Assembly: GCF_030285365.1 (NCBI RefSeq)
Contig: NZ_JASVDS010000001.1
Span: 124,001 to 188,000 of the forward strand
From: Roseateles subflavus
Lineage (GTDB): Bacteria; Pseudomonadota; Gammaproteobacteria; Burkholderiales; Burkholderiaceae_C
DNA: 64,000 nucleotides
Direction: 5' to 3'
A model generated the notes under the pieces. It was not told where the DNA came from, ran no database searches, and saw only the letters and a program-made list of their open reading frames with translations. Made by a program: the position numbers and the translations under genes. Shown here piece after piece: positions 20,926 through 28,883 of this stretch (position 1 is the stretch's first letter; each line of letters begins with the position of its first letter).

Positions 20926-21408
20926 ATGCGTTCGACCCTGACTTCGACGACCCGCCATTGCCTCCTGCCCCTGCTGTGCCTGTGCAGCGCCCTGAGCGCC
21001 CAGGCACAGAACACCTTCCAGCGCCCGGGCGATGCCGTCGAGTACCGCCAGGCGGGCTTCGAGCTGATGGGCACGCACTTCCGCCGCCTCAACGCCATGG
21101 CCCAGGGCAAGGTGGCCTACGACGCCAAGGCCGTCGAGGACAACATGGCCGTGATCGCCGCCCTCTCCAAGCTGCCCTTCACCGCCTTCGTGCCGGGCAG
21201 CGACAAGGTCAAGGGCACGGAAGCGCTGCCGGAGGTCTGGAGCCAGCCCGCCAAGTTCCAGGAAGCGGCCGACAAGTTCCAGGCGGAGGTCGGCAAGCTG
21301 CAGGCCGCCGTCAAGGGCGGCAAGCCGGAAGAGGTGAAGGTGGCGGCCGGCGCCGTGGGTCAGAGCTGCAAGGCCTGCCACGACAGCTTCAAGCAAAAGG
21401 GGCACTGA
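20926..21408 (+). CDS. Cytochrome c' (class II c-type cytochrome)
   Basis: A 160-residue protein with a Sec signal peptide (CLLPLLCLCSALSAQAQ) and a mature four-helix bundle ending in the haem motif CKACH at 148-152, the position typical of cytochrome c'. The segment RQAGFELMGTHFRRLNAMAQGKVAYDAKAVEDNM is the family-like first helix. Such proteins bind NO and handle electrons in the periplasm. GGAG lies 8 bases before the ATG at 20926. It is divergent from the b561 gene. Confidence 0.95.
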   Translation: MRSTLTSTTRHCLLPLLCLCSALSAQAQNTFQRPGDAVEYRQAGFELMGTHFRRLNAMAQGKVAYDAKAVEDNMAVIAALSKLPFTAFVPGSDKVKGTEALPEVWSQPAKFQEAADKFQAEVGKLQAAVKGGKPEEVKVAAGAVGQSCKACHDSFKQKGH

Positions 21409-21451
21409 CGCCCGCCGGCGGCCGCGCCGTCCACCGGCACGGAAGGCCGCT

Positions 21452-22183
21452 TCAGCCCGCCGCGGACGGGGCGAAGCCCAGCACGACCCGGCGGGTCATG
21501 GCCGACTTCTTCTCGATCTTGGTGACGAGCAGCGGCCCGATGTCCGCCGTGTTGGCCACATGGGTCCCGCCGCAGGGCTGGAGGTCCACGCCCGCGACGT
21601 CAATGACGCGCACCCGTCCGAGCCCGCGCGGCGGCTGGACGCTCATGCTGCGCACCAGGCCGGGATTGGCGTCCAGCTCGTCTTCGCTGATCCAGCGGTG
21701 GCTCACCGGATGCGCCGCCGCCACCAGGCGGGCGAGGCCGGCGGTCAGCGCGTCCTTGTCCAGCGGCTCGGCGGTGTGGAAGTCCAGCCGCGCGTAGCCC
21801 GCGGTGATGGAGCAGCCATCGACGGGATGCGGCACCAGCGCGCACAGCAGGTGCGTGGCCGTGTGGAAACGCATGTGGGCGAAGCGGCGCGCCCAGTCGA
21901 TGCGGGCCTGCAGCGGCTGCCCCGGCGGCAGCTCCGCCAGCCCATCAGCCTGCGCCGGGTCGATCAGGTGGCGGATCTCGCCGCCCTCGCCCTTGCGGGT
22001 GTCCAGCACGCGCAGGACACGCCCGTCGGCCAGCAGCAGCTCGCCCGCATCGCCGGCCTGCCCGCCGCCCAGCGGATAGAACACCGTGCGGTCCAGGATG
22101 ACGGCATCCGCCTCCACACGCAGCACCGTGGCGCTGCACTCGCGCAACTGCGCGTCCTCGCGGAACAAGTCCTGCGTGCTCAT
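21452..22183 (-). CDS. AlaX-type alanyl-tRNA editing hydrolase
   Basis: A 243-residue free-standing editing domain that hydrolyses Ser- or Gly-tRNA(Ala), related to the C-terminal half of alanyl-tRNA synthetase. Zinc ligands are visible in RFHTATHLL (HxxxH) and LQPCGGTHVANT (Cys and His). The N-terminal TVFYPLGGGQAGDAGEL and the Gly-rich segment fit the AlaXM class. The start at 22183 (MSTQDLFREDAQL) is used. The PhzF-like gene ends 22 bases upstream, so the two are probably co-transcribed. Confidence 0.92.
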   Translation of the reverse strand: MSTQDLFREDAQLRECSATVLRVEADAVILDRTVFYPLGGGQAGDAGELLLADGRVLRVLDTRKGEGGEIRHLIDPAQADGLAELPPGQPLQARIDWARRFAHMRFHTATHLLCALVPHPVDGCSITAGYARLDFHTAEPLDKDALTAGLARLVAAAHPVSHRWISEDELDANPGLVRSMSVQPPRGLGRVRVIDVAGVDLQPCGGTHVANTADIGPLLVTKIEKKSAMTRRVVLGFAPSAAG

Positions 22184-22205
22184 GCGATCGGCTCCCGGTT
22201 CGTGA

Positions 22206-23048
22206 TCAAAGCCAGACCTGCCCCTGGACGAGGGTGACCACGTCACCACCGATCCAGGTGTGCCCCTGCTCGCGGCTCACGTGCACGCGACCGGCGCGCT
22301 GCAGCGCCGCGCCCTGCGACGCGATGTAGTGCGAGGGCGCCTGCCCGCTGTCGATCAGCCACAGCGCCAGGCCGGCGTTGAGGCTGCCGGTGACGGGATC
22401 CTCCGGCACGCCGATGTCCGGCACGAAGGCACGCACCTCGAACTGCAGCGCGTGCCCGGCCGGATAGGCGCCGACGACGCCCAGCTTCAGGCCCTGCATC
22501 GCCGCGAAGTCCGGCTGCAGGTCGAGCACGTCCTGGGCGCTCCTCAGCTGCGCGGCGACCCACTGCGGCCCGTTGTCCACCCAGACCACGTCGAGCAGCT
22601 CCGCGTCCGCCACCCGCAGCGAGCGCGCCACCTGCGCACGCATGTCCGCGGGAACCGGGCCACTGCGGACGAGGGGCGGCGCCGCAAAGGCCAGCCGCTC
22701 GCCGTCCAGGCGCAGCGTCACGGGGCCGATGGCGCATTCCTGCACCACACGGCCGGGCGTGCGAGGCACGCCGCCGTGCTGCAGCCACACATGGGCCGAG
22801 CCCAGCGTCGGATGACCCGCAAAGGGCAGCTCGCCCCCCGGGGTGAAGATGCGGACGCGGTAGTCCGCGCCGGGCAGCGTGGGCGGCAGCAGGAAGGTCG
22901 TCTCGCTGAGATGGGTCCAGCGGGCGAAGGCCTGCATCTGCGTCTCGTCGAGGCCGGTGCCATCCACGACCACCGCCAGCGGATTGCCCTTGAGCGGCTC
23001 GGCGGTGAAGACATCGACCTGGGCAAAGGGACGGGAACGCGGGCTCAT
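22206..23048 (-). CDS. PhzF-family isomerase/epimerase-like protein
   Basis: A 280-residue member of the PhzF superfamily (diaminopimelate-epimerase fold in two similar halves). Family marks are QVDVFTAEPLKGNPLAVVVDG, the catalytic-type Glu49 in HLSETTF, FTPGGELPFAGHPTLGSAHVW, and VPEDPVTGSLNAGLALWLI. No phenazine genes are nearby, so the substrate is unknown. The start at 23048 (MSPRSRPFAQ) agrees with the family. It is followed by alaX on the same strand and preceded by a GNAT gene 43 bases upstream. Confidence 0.9.
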   Translation of the reverse strand: MSPRSRPFAQVDVFTAEPLKGNPLAVVVDGTGLDETQMQAFARWTHLSETTFLLPPTLPGADYRVRIFTPGGELPFAGHPTLGSAHVWLQHGGVPRTPGRVVQECAIGPVTLRLDGERLAFAAPPLVRSGPVPADMRAQVARSLRVADAELLDVVWVDNGPQWVAAQLRSAQDVLDLQPDFAAMQGLKLGVVGAYPAGHALQFEVRAFVPDIGVPEDPVTGSLNAGLALWLIDSGQAPSHYIASQGAALQRAGRVHVSREQGHTWIGGDVVTLVQGQVWL

Positions 23049-23091
23049 CAGGGCACCTCCGGCTGTGGCAGTGAAACGGGGGAGCCGGGAC

Positions 23092-23592
23092 TCAGCCCGG
23101 CGGGTCGGCAGCGGCGCGCAGGTACAGGCCGGGTCGGGCAATCTCCATGCCGCGTTCCGGATGGCCCAGCGGCTGGAAGCCGTGGCGTGCGTAGAGGACC
23201 TGCATGTCCCGCGTGATCAGCTGCAGGCGGCGCAGCCCCTGGAGATCGGGGTGCTGCAGCAGCGTCTGCATCATCCAGTCGGCCAGGCCCTGTCGGCGGT
23301 GCGCCTCGAGGACGTAGACGTCGCAGAGATAGGCATAGGTCGCGCGGTCCGTGACCATGCGGGCAAAGCCGACCTGCGCCTCCGGCCCGCCCGCCGCCGC
23401 GCAGCGCAGGGCGATGCACAGCGAATGCTCGATCGCCCGCTGCACCAGCGCGAGAGGGATGCCCTCGGACCAGTACGCCCGGCTCAGGTAGGCATGGGCA
23501 GCGACGGCGTCGATGTCCGCCGGCTCACAGCTGAGCCGGTAGCGGTTCGCTCCGAGCTGGCGCTGCAGGCCTTGCGGATCCTCTGCGGCCAT
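23092..23592 (-). CDS. GNAT family N-acetyltransferase
   Basis: A 166-residue protein with the compact GNAT core: VGFARMVTDRATYAYLCDVYVLEAHRRQGLADWMMQTLL (motif A, pyrophosphate loop RRQGLA) and VLYARHGFQPLGHPERGMEI (motif B). The short form resembles YncA/YjdJ-like stand-alone acetyltransferases. Substrate unknown. It ends 43 bases before the PhzF-like gene and begins 9 bases after the aminotransferase stop, so aminotransferase, GNAT, phzF-like and alaX probably form one transcript. Confidence 0.88.
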   Translation of the reverse strand: MAAEDPQGLQRQLGANRYRLSCEPADIDAVAAHAYLSRAYWSEGIPLALVQRAIEHSLCIALRCAAAGGPEAQVGFARMVTDRATYAYLCDVYVLEAHRRQGLADWMMQTLLQHPDLQGLRRLQLITRDMQVLYARHGFQPLGHPERGMEIARPGLYLRAAADPPG

Positions 23593-23601
23593 CGGGACGC
23601 C

Positions 23602-24813
23602 TCAGGGCGTGGGTTGGGCGCCGGCTTCCAGCGCCTCGCCCAGCACACGGCCGAGGATGGCCACGCCCTCGGTGATGAGGTCGGGCGTCAGCGTCACGAA
23701 GGACAGGCGCAGGGCGCGCGGATCCGGGTTGGACGCATAGAAGGCCGCGCCGGGCACGTAGGCGATGTTGGCGTCCACGGCCTTGGGCAGCAGGGCCATG
23801 GCGTCCAGGCCTTCGGGCAGGCGGATCCAGAAGAACATGCCGCCCTTCGGGCTCTGCCATTCACAGCCGGCCGGCAGGTACTGCTTCAGCGCCGCGGCCA
23901 TCGCATCGCGGTTGGCCTTGTAGCGGGCGCGGATGCTGGGGATGTGCTGGTCCAGGAAGCCGTCCTTGATGACTTCGTAGACCACGCGCTGGTTGAAGCC
24001 CGGCGTGTGGAGATCGGCCGCCTGCTTGGCCTGCAGCAGCTTGGGGTACAGCGCCTTGGGCGCCACGATGTAGCCCAGGCGGAAGCCCGGCGTCAGCACC
24101 TTGGAGAAGGAACCGAGGTAGATGGAGCCCTCGGGCCACATCGACGACAGCGAGGCCGGCGGCTCCTCGTCGAACCACAGGTCGCCGTAGGGGTTGTCTT
24201 CCACCACGGGCACGTTGGCGGCCTTGGCGGCGGCCATCACGGCCTGACGGCGCTCGAGGCTCATCACGCGGCCGGTGGGGTTCTGGTAGTTGGGCAGCAG
24301 GTAGGCGAAGCGGGTGCCGGGCGCGTCATGGGCCAGGCGGGCGAAGGCTTCCGGCAGCGGGCCTTCGTGGTCGCTGGCGAGGCTGGTGAAGATGGGCTCG
24401 TAGGGCGTGAAGGCCTGCAGGGCGCCGAGGTAGGTGGGCGTCTCGACGGCCACCGGCGCGCCGACGTCGCACATGATCTTGCCGACGAGGTCCAGGCCCT
24501 GCTGCGAGCCGCTGGTGATCAGCACCTGGTCCGGCGAGACCTCGAGGCCCAGGCGGGCCATGCGGGCGGCCACCCACTCGCGCAGCGGGGCGAAGCCTTC
24601 GCTCGCGGCGTACTGCAGCGATTCCTTGGCGTTGAGCGACAGCACGCGATCGCAGGCGGTCTTCAGGGCCTCGACAGGGAAGGTATCCGCCGACGGCAGG
24701 CCGCCGGCCATGGACAGGATGCCCGGCTTCTCAGTGACCTTCAGGATCTCGCGAATGATGGACGGGTTCATCCGCGCGGCGCGTTGGGCCAGGTTCCAGG
24801 GGGAGGTGCTCAC
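23602..24813 (-). CDS. PLP-dependent aminotransferase (2-aminoadipate/LysN-type, class I fold), GTG start
   Basis: A 403-residue fold-type I aminotransferase. The PLP-binding Lys is in YLGSFSKVLTPGFRLGY. Substrate and cofactor segments are SMAGGLPSADTFP, ITSGSQQGLDL, LPNYQNPTGRVMS and VVEDNPYGDLWF. Best resemblance is to the 2-aminoadipate/MocR-related aminotransferases, without an HTH domain. The GTG at 24813 is chosen because GGAG lies 8 bases upstream; an ATG 25 codons earlier has no such signal. It is divergent from a MocR-type regulator that contains the same fold and probably controls it. Confidence 0.92.
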   Translation of the reverse strand: MSTSPWNLAQRAARMNPSIIREILKVTEKPGILSMAGGLPSADTFPVEALKTACDRVLSLNAKESLQYAASEGFAPLREWVAARMARLGLEVSPDQVLITSGSQQGLDLVGKIMCDVGAPVAVETPTYLGALQAFTPYEPIFTSLASDHEGPLPEAFARLAHDAPGTRFAYLLPNYQNPTGRVMSLERRQAVMAAAKAANVPVVEDNPYGDLWFDEEPPASLSSMWPEGSIYLGSFSKVLTPGFRLGYIVAPKALYPKLLQAKQAADLHTPGFNQRVVYEVIKDGFLDQHIPSIRARYKANRDAMAAALKQYLPAGCEWQSPKGGMFFWIRLPEGLDAMALLPKAVDANIAYVPGAAFYASNPDPRALRLSFVTLTPDLITEGVAILGRVLGEALEAGAQPTP

Positions 24814-24925
24814 GTTCTTGTCTCCAGCAAATCGACGGCGGGCGCCGCGGGCAATCAATGACGGAATCTCAACGGACTCAGCATCCATTGTGAATGGCTT
24901 CGGGCCAGTCTACGACCCGCAGCCA

Positions 24926-24969
24926 GTACAGAACCAATACACTTGTCCGAACAGCACTAGAAACTGTAC
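24926..24969. promoter_or_regulatory. Candidate MocR operator between divergent genes
   Basis: GTACAG (24926-24931) and CTGTAC (24964-24969) form an inverted pair with 32 bases between, just upstream of the MocR start at 24974 and in the divergent promoter region. MocR proteins usually bind paired sites in such regions. Assignment is by position only. Confidence 0.35.
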
Positions 24970-24973
24970 CGGC

Positions 24974-26422
24974 ATGCACACCGACACAGCCGCCACCGCC
25001 GCCCTGCAACGCGATGCCGGCCAGCCTCTGGCCCAGCAGCTCGCCCAGCGCTTCTCGCAGCGCATCCAGCAGCGCCTGCTGCTGCCGGGCAGCCGGCTGC
25101 CCTCGGTGCGGGAGTGCGCGCGCCATCACCGCGTGAGCCCCTACACCGTGGTCGCGGCCTATGACCAGCTGCTGGCCGCCGGTCTGGTCGAGGCGCGCAA
25201 GCAGCGCGGCTTCTTCGTGCGGGACCTGCGCCCGCAGGCTGCTGCCGATGGCCGGACCGCGCCGCAGCGCCCGCCCGTGGGCATTCCGCAGGGCGTGCCG
25301 CTGGACGCCACGGCGCTGATCCGCGGCATGTTCCAGGCCGACGCCCGCCATGCGCCGGGCCTGGGCACACTGCCGGGCGACTGGCTGGACCTGCCCCTGC
25401 TGCAGAGCGCCATGCGGCGCGTGCTGGCCCAGACCGATGGCGACGATCCGCTCGCGCTGCAGTACGGCGAGCCCGGCGGTGACCTGCGCCTGCGCCAGGC
25501 CCTGGCGCGCCGGCTGGACGACCTCGGCATCAGCGCCCCCGCCGAGCAGATCATCAGCACCGTCGGCGCCACCCATGCGCTGGACCTCATCACGCGCCGC
25601 CTGCTGCAGCCCGGAGATGCCGTGCTGGTGGACGACCCGGGCTGGTCCATCGAGTACGCGCGGCTCTCGCAGGCCGGCATGCGCCTGCTGCCGGTGCCCC
25701 GCGGCGCCGACGGGCCGGACATGGCCGTCATGACCCAGCTGGCGCAGGAACACCGGCCGCGCATGTACGTCACGGTGTCGGTGCTGCACAACCCGACGGG
25801 CGGCACGCTGTCGCTGTCGCGGGCGCACCAGATCCTGAAGCTGGCGGAGGCGCACGACTTCCAGATCGTCGAGGACGACACCTACGCCTCGATGGCCCCC
25901 AACCACGCGCCCCGGCTCTCCGCGCTGGACGGCCTGCGACGCACGCTCTATGTCTCGGGCTTCTCCAAGATCCTGACCCCGGCGTGGCGCGTGGGTTTCG
26001 TGGCGGCGGCGCCGGAGATCGTGGCCCAGCTCACCGAGCAGAAGCTGCTGACCACCCTCACCACCAGCCCGCTGATGGACCGCGCCGTGGCCGTGTGCCT
26101 GGAGCAGGGCACGCTGCGGCGCCATGCCGAGCGCGTGATTGCGCGGCTGGACGCCGCCCGCCAGCGCGTGGTGCCGCTCGCCGAGGGCGCCGGCTGCCGT
26201 TTCGTCACGCCGCCGGCCGGGCTCTTCGGCTGGCTGGAGGTGGGCATGGACACCGAGCGCCTCGCGCAGCGCATGCTGGACGAGGGCTGGCTGATCGCGC
26301 CAGGCGTGCTGTTCAGCGCCACGCGCCAGGCCGGCAGCCTCATGCGCATCAACTTCGCCACCTCGCAGGACGCCCGCTTCTGGCGCCGCCTGGAGGCCAT
26401 GCGCGAGGAACGCCAGCGCTGA
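24974..26422 (+). CDS. MocR/GabR-type transcription regulator (GntR HTH fused to aminotransferase)
   Basis: A 482-residue protein. Residues about 15-85 are a winged HTH (LAQRFSQRIQQRLLLPGSRLPSVRECARHHRVSPYTVVAAYDQLLAAGLVEARKQRGFFV). The rest is an aminotransferase-fold effector domain with STVGATHALDLITRRLL, NPTGGTLSLSRAHQI, VEDDTYASM and the PLP Lys in YVSGFSKILTPAWRVGF. Such regulators sense PLP-bound amino compounds. It is divergent from the stand-alone aminotransferase at 24813, the standard arrangement for MocR control. Confidence 0.93.
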   Translation: MHTDTAATAALQRDAGQPLAQQLAQRFSQRIQQRLLLPGSRLPSVRECARHHRVSPYTVVAAYDQLLAAGLVEARKQRGFFVRDLRPQAAADGRTAPQRPPVGIPQGVPLDATALIRGMFQADARHAPGLGTLPGDWLDLPLLQSAMRRVLAQTDGDDPLALQYGEPGGDLRLRQALARRLDDLGISAPAEQIISTVGATHALDLITRRLLQPGDAVLVDDPGWSIEYARLSQAGMRLLPVPRGADGPDMAVMTQLAQEHRPRMYVTVSVLHNPTGGTLSLSRAHQILKLAEAHDFQIVEDDTYASMAPNHAPRLSALDGLRRTLYVSGFSKILTPAWRVGFVAAAPEIVAQLTEQKLLTTLTTSPLMDRAVAVCLEQGTLRRHAERVIARLDAARQRVVPLAEGAGCRFVTPPAGLFGWLEVGMDTERLAQRMLDEGWLIAPGVLFSATRQAGSLMRINFATSQDARFWRRLEAMREERQR

Positions 26423-26438
26423 ACGCCGTCGCCGCCGC

Positions 26439-28007
26439 TCAGGCGCACTCGATGCGGTCGCGCCCGGCGGCCTTGGCCGCATAGAGGGCCGCATCGGCCC
26501 GCTGGTAGAGCGTGTCGGCACTGTCCGGCATGGCGAACATCGCCAGGCCGATGCTGACGGTCAGCCGCCCTGTGCCGGCCCCGCCCGGGTCCGGCTGCGC
26601 TTCATGCACCACGGCCTCCCGGGCCAGCAGCTCCCGCAGCTTCTCGGCCTGGTGCAGCGCTCCTTCGGCATCGGTGTCCTGCAGCAGCAGCGCGAATTCC
26701 TCGCCCCCGAGCCGCGCCGGCAGGTCGGTCGGCCGGCGCGCCACGTGCTGCAGGCAGCGGGCCAGCGTCTGCAGCGCCTGATCGCCGGCCGCGTGGCCGT
26801 AGTGGTCGTTGTAGCGCTTGAAATGATCGACATCGATCAGGATCAGGCACAGCGACGCCCCGCTGCGGTGCTGCTGGCGCAGGGCCAGGCCCAGGCGCTG
26901 GCTGAAGCTGCGACGGTTGGGCAGGCCGGTCAGCGCGTCCGTCATCGAGAGCTTCTCGAGTTCGTACACCTGCCGGTCGATGACGGAGAGCAGGTGGTTG
27001 ATGCCTGCGCCCAGCTCATTGATCTCGTCGGCGCCCTGCAGCGTGACGGCGGCATGCCACTGCCGCTGCTCGCGGATGCCCGCCAGCTCGCGCCGCATGC
27101 GCACGACCCGGCTGATCACGAGCCGATCCAGCAGCACGCCCAGACCCACGCTGAGCAGCACGCCCAGCAGCACCATGACCAGGCGCCGGTCGTGCAGCTC
27201 CTGCGCGCCCCGCCGCGCCACCTCGCGCCCATGCTGGACCTCCAGCGCGACCTGCTGCGCGGGCTCGCCCGCCATGGGCAGGGGCCAGTGCATGAGCAGG
27301 TGCTCGTCGAGGTAACGCAGGCTCCAGGGGCCGGCGCCGGGCAGCTCGGCGCTCGCCATCGGCTCGACGATGTCGCCGGCCAGCGGCTGGGCCTGCGCCG
27401 CGGGGACCAGGCGCACCGGCAGCCCGACGCGACGCTCGAGCGCGCGCAGGAAGTGGCTGTCCAGGCGTTCGGCCATCACCAGCACGCCCTGCGCGCCGTC
27501 CTTCAAGCCAGGCTCGGCCAGGGCACGGCGGCACAGCAGCACGAGGTAGTCGGGGCTGCCGATGAGGCCGCAGGCCGGTGCATCGACGGCGGGTGAGGCG
27601 ATCCAGGCTCGCGTGCCGGCCGGCAGCGAGTCGGCCCAGCGCCCGCCGTCCGCGCGCGCCCAGGCCTGCAGGGCGACACGCCCCTGCGCATCCAGCAGCA
27701 TCAGGCCCTCCAGCCCGATCTGGCTCAGGTAGACGGGATCGAAGCTGCGCGCAACGAAGGCCGGATCCGGCTGCCGCAGGTGCCGCCGCAGGTCCGGCCA
27801 CAGCCGCCATTCGCGCAGCATGGCCTCGCGATGCTGGATCTCGCCGTCGAGCACCGCCAGGAGATGGCGGAAATCGTCCCGTGCTTCCTCCAGCTCCGCC
27901 GAGTGGTAGGCCTGCTCCAGTCCGCGCTGCAGGGCCCAGACCCCGAGCAGGACGCAGCCAGCCGAAACGGCGATCACGTAGCCGATCATCTGGCGGCGAA
28001 GACCCAT
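26439..28007 (-). CDS. Membrane-bound diguanylate cyclase with periplasmic sensor and GGDEF domain
   Basis: A 522-residue protein. There is a membrane helix at about 6-25, a periplasmic CHASE4-like region (about 30-270), a second helix (VMVLLGVLLSVGLGVLLDRLVI), a HAMP-like linker, and a GGDEF domain. The active-site motif is GGEEF at 434-438 and an intact inhibitory I-site RPTD lies at 425-428, five residues before it, so it should make c-di-GMP and be product-inhibited. The start at 28007 (MGLRRQMIGYV) puts the first helix at the N-terminus. It is divergent from the receiver protein at 28230. Confidence 0.92.
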   Translation of the reverse strand: MGLRRQMIGYVIAVSAGCVLLGVWALQRGLEQAYHSAELEEARDDFRHLLAVLDGEIQHREAMLREWRLWPDLRRHLRQPDPAFVARSFDPVYLSQIGLEGLMLLDAQGRVALQAWARADGGRWADSLPAGTRAWIASPAVDAPACGLIGSPDYLVLLCRRALAEPGLKDGAQGVLVMAERLDSHFLRALERRVGLPVRLVPAAQAQPLAGDIVEPMASAELPGAGPWSLRYLDEHLLMHWPLPMAGEPAQQVALEVQHGREVARRGAQELHDRRLVMVLLGVLLSVGLGVLLDRLVISRVVRMRRELAGIREQRQWHAAVTLQGADEINELGAGINHLLSVIDRQVYELEKLSMTDALTGLPNRRSFSQRLGLALRQQHRSGASLCLILIDVDHFKRYNDHYGHAAGDQALQTLARCLQHVARRPTDLPARLGGEEFALLLQDTDAEGALHQAEKLRELLAREAVVHEAQPDPGGAGTGRLTVSIGLAMFAMPDSADTLYQRADAALYAAKAAGRDRIECA

Positions 28008-28229
28008 GCAAACGACTTCCTGCTGCGATCCGGGAACCGGGACGGCCCATGCTAGGGCCAAACCCCAAGGTCGGGAGGCCCCACTGCGCTGGGCGTGGGG
28101 AGACCTTCACGCACTTTTTTCACGCTGGGGCGGTTTGAGCGCTGTCGCTGTCACCCGCCGTCAGCAAGACGGCAAGCGGGCTCGCTAAGATCGATTGCAA
28201 TCCCGCCAGCTTCTCCTCCCGGCGCCGCC

Positions 28230-28865
28230 ATGAACGCCCCCCCTCCGCTGAATTTCCTTGTCGTCGACCCGCTGGCCGGGGTGCAGTCCTTTGCCCGCCA
28301 GCTGCTCGAAAGCTACGGCTTTGCCGCCGCCAACATCCGCTGCTGCAGCAAGCCGGAGGACGCGCTGGCCCTGCTGGCGGAGTTCCGCCCGCAGTTCCTC
28401 ATCACCGACTGGTTCCCCAAGGAGGCCGTGAACGGGATCGCCCTGCACCAGCAGATCTGCCGGCAGGTGCCGGACTGCCGCCTGTCGCTGCTGAGCTTCG
28501 AGGTCGGCCCGGAGCAGCAGGCGCAGGCTCAGGCGGCCGGTGCGCGCTTCCTGCTCAAGAAGCCCTTCACGGGCCCGGAGCTGAAGACGACGCTGCGTCA
28601 GGCCCTGGAGAAGCTGGCACTGGAACGGCCGGACCTGCACCAGCGGCTGCAGCAGGTCATGGGCACGCCCCAGGCGGCGCATCGGGTGGCCCTGCCGCCG
28701 ATGCCCGTCATGCCAGCCACCCCGCCCCTCAAGCCGGGGGACAAGGTCCGCGTCGGCAATGCCACCGAGGTCGTCGACACCGTGGTCATCCGCCAGGGTG
28801 AGCTGGTCGTGCAGCTGAAGAACAAGGCCGGGCTGGTCCCGGCCGACAAGCTGCAGCGCGCCTGA
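28230..28865 (+). CDS. Atypical response-regulator receiver protein with C-terminal extension
   Basis: A 211-residue protein. Residues 7-130 are a CheY-like receiver: Asp13 (VVDP, one of the usual acidic pair), the phospho-acceptor Asp60 in LITDWFP, Ser89 in LLSF, and Lys111 in LLKKPF. The acceptor loop has Trp-Phe in place of the usual small residues. A proline-rich linker (150-165) leads to about 45 residues of probable beta structure (KPGDKVRVGNATEVVDTVVI, then VVQLKNKAGLVPADKL) that I do not recognise. The ATG at 28230 is used. It is divergent from the diguanylate cyclase, 222 bases away. Confidence 0.8.
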   Translation: MNAPPPLNFLVVDPLAGVQSFARQLLESYGFAAANIRCCSKPEDALALLAEFRPQFLITDWFPKEAVNGIALHQQICRQVPDCRLSLLSFEVGPEQQAQAQAAGARFLLKKPFTGPELKTTLRQALEKLALERPDLHQRLQQVMGTPQAAHRVALPPMPVMPATPPLKPGDKVRVGNATEVVDTVVIRQGELVVQLKNKAGLVPADKLQRA

Positions 28866-28883
28866 CGCCGGCGCGCAGCGGGA

